This document shows, piece by piece, positions 37,301 to 49,300 of a stretch of DNA of 64,000 nt. Position 1 is the first letter of the stretch. Each line of letters opens with the position of its first letter. The position numbers were made by a program, and so were the translations under genes. Source of the stretch: Calliphora vicina (taxonomy: Eukaryota; Arthropoda; Insecta; Diptera; Calliphoridae); NCBI RefSeq assembly GCF_958450345.1, contig NC_088783.1, positions 16,495,701 through 16,559,700 of the forward strand, given 5' to 3'. The notes below the pieces were generated by a model. That model was given only the letters and a program-made list of their open reading frames with translations, ran no database searches and had not been told where the DNA came from.

Positions 37301-40300
37301 ATAATTAAAATATTCACTCTTATAATTACAGGAAAGAACAATCGGATACAGTCGAACTGTTACAACAACTAATAAATGGAGACTATACCTGATAATTTTT
37401 TATCTTGACAATCATTTTGACGTTTATCATGATAAAATTTTAGCAGGTATAGACAGGGGGTTACACATATGAAACAAATGACAGTTCTCAAAAAAGTAAT
37501 ATCGAACCGTAGGTTATTTTAACGTTCTTCAACCAGTTTTCAATGGTTGTGGTTTGCAGAGCGAGAGAAAATATACAATTTTCAATAGACATTGAGTGTG
37601 ATCTTTATTTGTCCCTTTTTTCAAACCACAACCATTTTGACATTTTCTTTTGTTTGTTTTCTATTGCCATATTACTGGAACCAGCTGATTCATATCTGTG
37701 TAATCTGTGTTATCTATAATTATGGAGGCTAAGGATGAGTTTATTTACGTTTATTGCAAAAAATAAAAGCAAACAAAAGCCAAAAAAGAAAACAAAAATA
37801 AAAAGTGCATTTACAAAATTATAATAAAAAAAATATTTATTTTCAGACTTTCTTTTTTTTAATGTCTTAAACTATGACAATAACAAAAATATAAATGTAA
37901 TCTTTAATTAACAACTAAATAAATGAGAAATTTACATAAAATAATAAACAATTATACATAAGTACATATATGTATGTGCATATGTAATTAAATAAATAAT
38001 TAAAATTAAAGAGATACAAGTAATTAAGTAGTTAAGTAATTAAATAAATAGATAAATAAGTATTAATACATATGAAATACATTTTAGTTCATGTACAATT
38101 TTCAAACAATTAAAGCATTTAAATTTCTTGTTCTTAGAAATTTGATTTACATTGAAGCTCTCAAGCTCTCAAGGTTACTGCTTGCTGACTACGCATGAGC
38201 ATTTAAATTGTATGAACTATTAACCGATGTACTGTCTTCGGTAGCATCGGAAATTACCTTTTTTAGAGCAGCCAATACTTTGTCCGGCATATGATCTTGC
38301 AGCATTACCGGTGATATTAGCACCTCATCAAAGTCAATGCTATCAGCCCAAATGGCCTGATAAACAGGTTCTCGACTTTTTAAAACATTTCTAGAAGAAA
38401 ACAAAACATACAAGAGAAAATTTCAATTATTGATTATTACTAATTTTTGTTGGGTTTTAAGTGGGCAACACAGAATTAACACATTTTTATAAACACATAT
38501 AACATATAAACACAATCATGCAGACAAATATAAAATGAAAAATGTATTTTAACACCTTAAAATAGTTTATAATAAATCCATTGTTGTGTATTCATAATAA
38601 TGGCCAAAAGCTTATCAGTGAAATTGATTTTGTTTCCTCCTTTATAACAATATATAATATGATGCAAATTTGACATTTAAAGTGTCAAATGTGGGAAAAT
38701 ACTTTTCATTGATACCCTAACTATACAGATTATTACAGATATGAAACAAATGACAGGTTATTTTGACGTTATACAACCACTTTTCAATGCAGAGCGAGAG
38801 AAAAATATAATATGTTCAATAGGCAGCGAGTGTGATATATATTTGTCCCTCTTTCCAACCCTTTTTGACATTTTCTTTTGTTTGTTTTCTATTGCCATAT
38901 TTCTGGACCCAGCTGATTCAGATCTGTGTAATTTCAACAAATAGATATCTACGGTATAAACTACCCAGAAGATCAAGGTTAGTTTCCATGGACAGTCACT
39001 CTTTAGCAGCTTACTTGGGTCCATTTATATACGGATATTTACAATACTTCCGTTGTCTCCAAGTTAAACCAACCAGATTCTCTGATGAAGGATTAGATTC
39101 GTCTAAGATTTATCCTTGATAGCTCATTAAAGTATGATTGGAATGGAAATCCGAGGATGCATTCCCTCAGGTTTGTCAGTCTCAGGACGTGTGTACAGTC
39201 TCTTCCTCTTCTTCATTATGACAGCTTCTACAGTAGTCGTTGAAGCTGATTCAGATCTGTATAATCTAGGCCTAACTAGATCATATCCTTATGAATTTAT
39301 TCCTTGACCAAATATTAGGTTTTTTCTTGTTTGAAACAATGTTATATATGTAACTGGTAAATGGTTTATGAAATGAACAACCGTCATGATAAGACTTGCA
39401 AATAATGCCTGTATGAAACCCATAATAATGACTGAAATGGAAACAAATGTATACAAAAGGAACAATACCAACTGTTTTGAGTAATTCCTCAAGATAAAAT
39501 TAAATACCACGATTACTATTTATATTTTGAGTTATCATAATACCGATGTAAATTTGTATACCCACCAGCCATTCCATTTTTAACAATTTTGAATTAAAAC
39601 ATTTGTTGAAGAACCATATTCTGGATCCTCATAAGACTACTTAGCTATGTTCATCCGTCAGTCGATCTGTCTGTTTAAAACACGATAGGGCCCCAACTAG
39701 CTGACTGAAATTTTTGCACAAATACTCTCTGTTGTTAAGGTTTATTTGGTATTTACTGGGCAATATAGGTCTATGATTGCACCTAGCTAGCCCTCATACA
39801 AATGTCCCCTTGGAATTAGGGTTCTATAGCTGAAACAAAAAGTCGACTCTTCGAACTTTCGACTTTTTTCGTTTTTTAAAAAGTCGACTTTTCGAACTTT
39901 CGACTTTTGGTAATTTATAAAAGTCGACTTTTCGAACTTTCGACTTTTTAGTTAAATCGACTTTTTTCGACTTTTCGAATTTTTTAGACTATTTTCGACT
40001 TTCCGACTATTTTCGACTTTTTTCAACTTTTTACCATTTCTTGTAACAAATACATAGTTTCTACATTTATTGATGCGCCTTTTGTAATGTTTAGCAATAA
40101 AAATGAAATTTATCAAGGCGATAATAGTTAGAAGAATGTTGTGTAGAAAAAAGCTTTAATTTATAAACATTAATTTATTATTTATATTAGCATACACTAC
40201 AAAAAATGCAAGTATACCAAATTGCAATAGTTTTAGTATAATGTTGCAATTAAATTTTTTTTAACAATCTAAAAAGTCGACTTTTATCGACTATTCGACT

Positions 40301-43300
40301 TTTATCGACTATTTTCGACTTTTATCGACTATTTTCGACTTTTATCGACTATTCGACTTTTTTCGACTTTTATCGACTATTCGACTTTTGAGATAACATA
40401 ATCGATTGTTCGACTTTTTTCCGACCAAAAAGTCGATTTCGACTTTTCGACTTTTTTCAGCAAAAAGTCGATTGTTCGAATAATCGAACAATCGACTTAT
40501 AGAACCCTACTTGGAATACTGTTTGAGCAGTTGATTATGCAATAATCCTTATAAAATGTTGCACAACTTAGTTCTAAGAACTATGAAATTATACAGTAAA
40601 GTATGGCGAAAATTAAGCAACATTTGTCCCTAGTACCCATACAAGGTCCCCCTCAAAAAATGACTTGAACAATCATAATTATCTTATAATAATTAATATC
40701 GTGATGGAATTGGACTACGAACTTTTGTGAGGATCGGTTCATAATTGATCCTACCCCGCCATATAACCCCTATATTAGAAAACCACACAGCCAAACCAGA
40801 TTCATTTGTGTTGGAGTTATAAAATTATGTTATGAGAGGATGTAGGGAGTGAGGATAGTTGAAGTAGTGTCTGTAGATATTCGATTTGAATTTTCCTAAA
40901 TTTAAAGTGGGCTACACGTTCGTTCACAAATGCATGAGTTGTGATTGAAGAACATATCGAGCCCTTAGCGCCAAATTATCGTAAGCGACATTATTAAAAT
41001 TTTTGTTTTATTGCAGAAATTTAAATTTTTTGGACCGACTGATGCTTTAGCGTTCTCAGAATATCAAAATTGTGAATAACATCAAAAATATAGGGGGTAA
41101 GATTTTATCGTAAGTCAATGTTTATATTTTACAGTAAACAAATTTTATCGTAAGCGACACACAGTGGTATAGAAAAAAAAGAGGGAAATAAATCTGTAAC
41201 TTCTAAATGGTTAGATTGGTTTGAATGAAATTTCACATGCGCAAAGAAGAAGTGTTGTCGAGTTTAAGTTTTGAACGTGGACCTCATGGGCCCACCAGGG
41301 GCGCGACCAAGGGCCCTCAAAGTAGGACACCTCGGGTATGTTACATTTTTAAAACGATATTATTTCTTGGTTTGAGTTCCGATTTCAAAAACATTCACCC
41401 TTATTCTATTTGGCGTCATCGACATCGTCGTCAATATCGAGTCAAAAAATGGTATATGTTACGCCGATATCTATAACAATTGGAAACTTTTGACAGCGTT
41501 TTCTACTTTAACACGACTTATAAAAGTATAAAATTCTGTCAAAAGTTTCCAATTGTTATCGATATCGGAGAAACATATACCATTTTTTGACTCAATATTG
41601 ACAACGATGTCGACGACGCCAAATAGAATAAGGGTGATTATACATGTAGAATGTTCTCATCGAGCAGTACAAAAAACCTCGTCGTAACTATCAATTATAG
41701 CTTATGAGATATTCGCATTTGAAAATTAAATTTTCAACATTTTTATCCACCCTACTCCAGTTTTTTAATAACAGCGTATCCAAGTTTTCCTTTATTGGAC
41801 TAACAACACATGTATGTGTCAAATGGAAAAAGAACTGTTTAAAAATAATGACTAAGTCCAAAGTTATATGCATTTGAATTTAAACAATTTTTAAAAAGCG
41901 ATTTTTCGCTATTTTTTTGGGAAAAAATAACTTTTTTTCTTTTTAAGTTATATAAAAAATTTCTAAAAAGATGTATAAGGTATTTCTACTTTCTGAAAGC
42001 TAAGTTTTGATAAAATATTTTAAAGGAAAACTAATTTCAAAATTGTTGTTACCGAGGGGACCAGGTCCTTTCAAAAAACACTTATTTTTTATGTAAAATA
42101 AAACTTTAGGGCAAAAATTCTCAAATCGCGTATCCGATATCAAAATATAGTAACCGATTATAGGTGGCTCAATATGTTTCTAATTATTTTGTAAAGGGTC
42201 CCGACAACCCCTACCCAGGTATGGATATTATAGCCAAAAAACTAAAAATTAGCATTTTTGGAATTTTTCAACACTTTTTTGGGAATTGCGGGATTGCTGA
42301 TAATAAATTTCAAAATTCGTTTTTATTTTTCCATTTTAAATAGAAAAAATCTACATAACTGTGAAATTTCATTAAAAACTATTTCATTTTAATTTGAATT
42401 CGAAAAATTTTTATCCATGCAAAAATTCAATAAAAACCATTTTTTGTCATATTTTTCTATAAAGTATTCCATGAATTTTTAATTGTCAAAAGTTATAAAT
42501 AGACAATAGAAAAATTGACAAATAGCTTGAACGAAATCATATAATATCGCATCATAACATTTTTAATTTTATGTATAAATTTCAAAATAATCATAAAAAA
42601 CCTTCTCCTGTAAAATTTGTGTTTTGCAAGATTCTTCGAGTTTCAGAAACGACACATTTCCAAAGAATATTGAGATATTCGGCCATACATTAGAGTTGTA
42701 TTAAATTTTCGGATGTGTAAATTGTACGGATATCAGATGGAAGCATGTCTTCAGACACTTGAAGATTTGTTTAATCCAGCGGACATCACACTGAATTCTT
42801 AATTTCATAATATTTGCACCACCCATAAACAAAGATGAAGCAGTATGATCTGTCGCACGTTGGAGTCAGTGAAATCGAACCTTTTCTCTTGAGCGATTTA
42901 AATATTGTCACAGCATCCTCAATTAGCTATTCATTCATGTTTAAATTAGCAGAAATAACAAAGTTCTGCGGCATCCCTAAATTTACATTGAACTTGTTTC
43001 AAAAGAACCCATCTACAACAACTAGAATAGTGCGATCTCTGAGAAGGTTGGATATAAATCTGGAGTTATTACCGAAGCAAAAATCCATATGTATCGATAA
43101 AAGTGAATTTATTCATTTAAAATAATGGTCCCTTGCGTTATATCTAACTTAACTTTGAACTTGTTTGATGAGAATCCAACTAAAACCACTCGCATAGTTC
43201 GATCTCTAAGAAAATCCATAAAAGTGCACCATGCCAGATGCTGTCAAATGTCTTGATAATAACCTCTCCTATAGGAGGCCTAGCATGTCTCTCATATACA

Positions 43301-46300
43301 GTGGTTAGGAAATAGGGAAGCGATTTTAGTAAATGATTGGGTATTAATTTAAATAGTAGGATTTGTCGAACTAGCATTATCCTTTACTTATTTAACGAAG
43401 GACTGACTGCTTAATAGCGGTAAGAACATGTATTTTTTTCCGTCTCAGTACTTTGGCAATCGAAGAATTCGTTTTATTATTACTTGTACGTCAGGTATTC
43501 AATACCTTTCCCTCTGGATCTAATTGAAATTGTTCACGTCTGATCAAATCCGGATTTTTTCCCCCCAGCATAAGTGGAATTGTCACTATTGTACAAGAAA
43601 CAAAGTCTCTAATAGAAATGCCTAAAGAAATCCGTAGATACAACTTGAACATTTTGGAGTTGTTTCCTGAAACCTTACGAAGTTCAGAGAGCGAAAAGGA
43701 GAGGGAAATGGTACAATGATCTGAATTGATGAGGTTCGAGAATATTTACTTTGTATTTATCGTATTGTGTTGATGCCCTACAAGACATTAAATAGGCCTT
43801 GGTTCATTTGGACTTGTCCCTGAATTCTTACGAAGTTCAGAGCGCGAAAAAGAGTTGGAAATGGTACTATATATTATAATTTCGTTCAAGCTATTTGTCT
43901 ATTTTTCAAAAATATTTATAACTTTTGACAATTAAAAATTCATGGAATACTTTATTGAAAAATATGACAAAAAATATTTTTTTATTGAATTTTTGCATAG
44001 ATACAAATTTTTCGAATTGAAATAAAATATTTATTTATGAATAGTTTCACAGTTATGTAAAATTTTCTATTTAAAATAGAAAAATAAAAACGAATTTTAA
44101 ATCACAAAAATGGAAATTTTTAGTTTTTTGGCTATAATATCTAACTCCGACCCTGGGAGTTATCGGAATCCTTTACAAAATAATTAAAAGCATATTGGGC
44201 CATCTAAAATCGGTTATTATATTTTGATATCGAATATGCGATTTTAGAATTTTTGCACTAAAGTTTAATTTTACATAAAAAATAGGTGTTTTTTGAATGG
44301 ACCTGGTCCCCTCGGTAACAAAAATTTTGAATTTTTTTTCATTTAAAATATTTTATGAAAACTTAGCTTTCAGAAAGTATAATTTCCTTATATATCCTCT
44401 TAGAAATTTTTTGCGATAACTTAAAAAGAAAAAATGTTATTTTTTCTCAAAAAATTAGCGAAAAATCGGCTTTTCAAAATATTTTAAATTCAAATGCATA
44501 TAACTTTGGACTTAGTCATTATTTTTAAAAAGTTCATTTTTATTTGACACATACGTATGTTGTTAGTCCAATGAAGGAAAACTGGAGAAAATCGGAAAAT
44601 ATTTGGATACGCTGTTATAAACAAACTGGAGTAGGTTGGGTAAAAATGTTGAACATTTAATTTTCAAATGCGAATATCTCCTAAGCTATAAGAGACAATT
44701 GATAGCTACGACTAGGTCTTTTGTAGCACTCGATGAAAAGATTTTATGTGTGTAATTTTTTTGAAATCGGAACACAAACGAAGAAATAAGATAATTTTAA
44801 AAATGTAATATACCCGAGGTGTCCTACTTTGAGGACCCTTGGTCGCGGCCCTGGTGGGCCCATGAGGTCTGCATTAAGAGCTTAAACTCGAGAACACTTC
44901 TTCTTTGCGCATGTGAAATTTCATTCAAACCAATCTAACCATTTAGTAGTTACAGATTTATGTCCCTCTTTTTTTTCTATACCACTATGTGTCGCTTACG
45001 ATAAAATTCGTTTACTGTAAAATGTAAACTTTGACTTACGATAAAATCTTACCCTCTATAATTTTGAAGTTATTAACAATTTTGATATTCTGAGAACGCT
45101 AAAACATCAGTCGGACCATAAAATTTTAATTTTTGCAATAAAAAAAAATATAGAAAATGTCGCTTACGATAATTTGGCGCTAAGGGCTCATATTGATCAG
45201 AATTACCGAGAGGTTCAAGAACATCATGGTGTGGAACAAAAACTAGCGACGAATAAATTTTACGGCGGCGGTTGCCGACTCTAAAAATCTCTCAAATAAT
45301 TATGATTCAAAACGTAAAAATTTCCAAAATTTTACGATTTTTTTTATTTTCGTCGACTTTAGCTGGAAAATTTTCGGCGTTTAGCTGTCCGCGATGGTCT
45401 CGGGTGTAAAGTGGGGAACAAAAATTGAGATTGTTGTGTTGTACACATGAAATATACCTTTGTTCCCTTACTATTTGAACAACCATCTTGTGCAAGGCAA
45501 CATATTGGACTTCTATAGTTGTATGTCCGGAATATTGAAACCAAGAAGAGTTGAGTTGTATTGGAAACAAAGTTGCGCCACTTTTTTTTGTCCAAATATT
45601 GAGAAACTTTGTGTATGGTAATCTTTTCCCGCACTATTTCATTTCCCGGGAATTTCATTTCCCGGTAATTCCCGCCTAGAACTAATTATTCAATTTTAAG
45701 AACGTAGACTTCGTTAAAAATTTAATATAAACTGACAGGATTTCTAATTTTGGTTATATACAAACTTGTCAACATTTGTCATTTGTATCGGAATGGCTGC
45801 AATTCCATTAGATTTTGTTCTACCTACGTTAGATTCCAATTATTTCTGTAAAATAAATATTTTATTTTTTAATTTTGAATTGCATTGTTTTGCTTATTAA
45901 ATCAAAAATTGAGGAAATATGTTAATTAAAACTTGATGATAACCCAATAATATTAAACAAAATTCAATTCCACGGAAGGTGGTTTTATTCCAAAAATTTT
46001 AGTTTTACTCTTTGTGAAAAAGCAAAATACTGAAAAAACTACACTTTCGATGGGTTAGAATTCTGTGACAGCTGTGAAATTCATGAGTTTTTGTAATATT
46101 TTGAATTATGAACTTGGTATTGGTCTATTTGGGTTGAATCTTTTTTCTTGTATGAATCTTTTGCATTAGTTTTTAAGCTTTAAGCTTCTTTTAGAGAAAA
46201 TCAAGTTCAAAAAAATCACATAAAACTAAGGAAAATAATTCCCGGGAATTCTCGCAAAATTTCCAGGAATTTCGGGATTGAACATTTTGCGGAATTCCCG

Positions 46301-49300
46301 GGAATTCCCGTGAAAAACTCTAATGGTAATACAAGTTGTTACTGTAACAAATCTGTCTTCGAAAGGCATACAGCTGTGGGTGAGTTGACAATATTTGGCC
46401 GAGTGAGACTCGGATCGTTCCGTAACGAAGATCCAATTGTAGTGGGAACGATCACAGTTTGTAGTAATGCGTAGCGTATGGGTACCTCGTATGGTATTAT
46501 GAAAAATATTGCAATTTCTATTTACTAGCTTTTTCTACAGTCCTCTTCCTTATTTCTTGTGATTTATATTTATCCATTTTTCATCTATACTAAAACTTTC
46601 ACATGCATTAAACAATTTTCATATTTGTTTTGTTTTCGTATTGTTGTTCTAAATATATATAAATCATGCAATTACACTATCTTTCCACGATTATTATTAT
46701 TTTGTTTTTTTTTTTTTTGGTTGGTAAATTATTAAACAAGGACTAGGAGTATAAAATGAGTTGAGAATAATAAAAAAAAAAAATAGTAAGAATACAATAC
46801 AATAATATGGTAATGGTATTTATTGTATGTAGTAGCTGTATGTTGTATATATTGTATAGATCGTATCCTACCTCCAACCTCTGTCATATTTTTTCCTGTA
46901 ATTAAATTATTTAGCAATTTTAATTTGTATGGCATAAATAAATATATTGAAAATAAAAAAAGGCAAATTAAGAATTTTATTGTTGTTGTTGTTGATGTTT
47001 TCTTTTTTCAAAAAGCATTATATTTATTTAGAAAAGTAAAAAGTGTCGAATTGTGAAAAAAAGTGAAATTATACAAATACTTACTCATCGGCTCTGGGAT
47101 GATGACGTATAATGTGTATTATACGTCCTGGCGGATATAATGGTTGATGTATGGTTAATGCTATGGTACTATCCGCGGGATGTGTACTGGCCGAACGTGC
47201 TGAATCGCGTTCCTGTAAATGGAATTTTTTTTTAAATTAAATCAAGTGAGCAAGTCTAGTCGGTCAAAACCCGACCTATTATATGGTAGGGCAAAAATAC
47301 TTTTCTTTTAAAATTTCAATAATTTTTTTTTGTGAGTGCCTTTTATGGGAGCTATGACCAATTAATTAACAATTAACAAGAGTAAGATTTATTTCAATGT
47401 GAAACTTATTTCTGTTGAATTTTATGTGAATACTCATGAAAACTCGGAAGAGAGATTTGTATGGCAGCCATGATCAATTATGGACCGATCGCCATGAAAT
47501 TAGGTTAGAAATTTATTGGGTGTATGACTTAAAAAATGTGGCGGCATGGTGTAGTGGTTAAAGTGCTTGCCTACAAAACCAAGCACCCCAGGTTCGATCC
47601 CTGGCAGAGGACGAAAAATTTTCATCATGGTTTTCGAGTTTTTAAAATTAACTCCCCTCTAAACAATCCATCCAAGAAGAGAGGATAACATCATGATAAA
47701 GGTCAGGCAGCTCGCCACCACACCCTGGGAAAAAAGGTAGGAATCAAAGTATTGAATTAGCAAGGTTCCCCACCACTACACCATATACACAGAGGGCGTT
47801 GTTTCTAGCCAACGACAGATGGCAACACCATTATCCTAGACCAGCTACAGTAGACCAATTATCTACTTAGTTGGAACAACAACCGATTAATGAAACTGAC
47901 ACAAGGCAAAAATAAAAATAACAATAGGCTGGATCTTATGGCAACATCCTACATGTATCCTTGGACCCGCTACAGCAGACCAATCACCTACTTAGCAGGA
48001 ACAACAACCGTTTAACGGAACTGATACAAAAATAACAACAGTCTGGTTCTACATGAAGACCCACGATACTCCAATAACAAGGAGTGCAATCTTACATGGG
48101 AAATATGCGAAAAACAACTGCAAACAAATCGTATAAGATGGAAGATGCTTTGTGGAAGCCAAATGCTCCCAAGAGGGGTAATGGAGAAAAATAAAATGAC
48201 TTAAAAATGCTGTTTTTGCTTTTAATAACTTGTATGTAATTTTGAAGGGTAGATATCAGTTATTTATAATCACTTAGCAAATTTTGCTTCGAAAATATCG
48301 AATTTTGTACCAACGAATCGCCATATGCGAGAAGTTTTGCTTTACTTCTTTAATCTGAAAAAAGTGCCGCTGAAGCACACTGATTGCTCACTAAAGCTTC
48401 TGGTGAATATGTTCCATTGGTTTCAACGTATGACACATGGTTTGTTCGGTTCAAAAGTGATTTTGACTCGAAACACAAAGATCGCCCAGGCCAGCCAAAC
48501 AAGTTTGGAGGCATTACTCCATGAAGATTATTGTCAAACTCAACAGGAGCTTTCAAAATCATTGGGAGTTACTCAAGCAGCAATATCAAAAAGTTTGCGA
48601 GCAGTAGGATTCATCCAAAATCAGGGAAATTGGATAGCATATGAATTGAAGTCGAGAGACCTTGAAATACGATTTTGCATGTCCGAAATGCTGGAAAAAA
48701 GTTCGGCTGAAGCACTCAGATTGCTCAACAGAGCTTATGGTGGATGTGTTCCATGGGTTTTAACATGCGAGAGATGGTTTGTTCGGTTTAGAAGTGATGA
48801 TTTTGACTCGAAAGACAAAGATCGCCATGATCAGCCAAAAAAGTTTGAAAGCCAAGAATTGAAGGAATTACTGCATGAAGATTGTTGTAAAACTCAACAA
48901 GAGCTTGGAAAATCATTGGGTGCTACTCATGCAGCAATTTCGAAACGTTTACGAACAGCAGGATTCATCCCAAAGGGAAACTGGCTACCATACGTCTTTA
49001 AATCGAGAGATCTTGAAAGACGATTTTGCATGTCCGAAATGATGTTAGAACGCTATAAAAGAAAATCATTTTTTGCACCTAATCATTACTTGCGATGAAA
49101 ATTGGATCCATTACGATAACCCGAAGCGTAAGAGGTCGTATGTAAAGCTTGGCCAATCAGCCGAATCGACACCAAAGCCAAATATCCATGGCGCTAATGT
49201 AATTCTTTGTATTTGGTGGGAGCAAAAGGGTCCTATCTATTATGAGCCGAATGCAAATGATTCGTTTGAAGCGAGCATTGGCCGAAAAACGCACAAAATA

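Larger units (their letters stand above)
33297..37462. mobile_element. MITE split by a LINE insertion
   Basis: Left half 33297-33420 starts CCCCCGTGTCTATACTTGAC. Right half 37368-37462 ends with GGTATAGACAGGGGG. Joined across the LINE and keeping one copy of ACTAATAAA, it aligns along its length with the reverse complement of the solo copy at 5019-5224. Confidence 0.85.
40955..45195. mobile_element. 4.2-kb foldback element, arms over 1.3 kb
   Basis: Left arm about 40955-42545 and right arm about 43868-45195 are inverted copies of each other, readable along their full length: GAGCCCTTAGCGCCAAATTA, TTACAGTAAAC, GTCGCTTACGATAATTTGG, CCTCATGGGCCCACCAGGG, AAGTAGGACACCTCGGGTAT, GTCCAAAGTTATATGCATTT and GGACCAGGTCC all occur in both. 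By eye they differ at roughly one base in ten. The left arm is longer because a 241-bp palindromic element sits in it. The loop (42546-43867) holds no convincing transposase; it shows short internal duplications (TTACGAAGTTCAGAG at 43675 and 43830). The superfamily is unknown, and no clear target duplication was found. Confidence 0.85.

Noticed and set aside
42835..43125. 96-residue frame in the foldback loop as an element-encoded protein
   Set aside because: No motif recognised, and part of it is repeated in degraded form just downstream, so it looks like non-coding duplication.
45307..45658. Overlapping minus-strand frames beside the LINE leader relic as a gag-like protein
   Set aside because: Cysteines are present but their spacing does not match the zinc fingers of the related LINE, and the two frames overlap without a clear winner.
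47540..47613. Functional tRNA gene
   Set aside because: A and B boxes and the T arm are good, but the seven-base acceptor strands do not pair and the anticodon loop is ten bases. It fits a SINE head instead.
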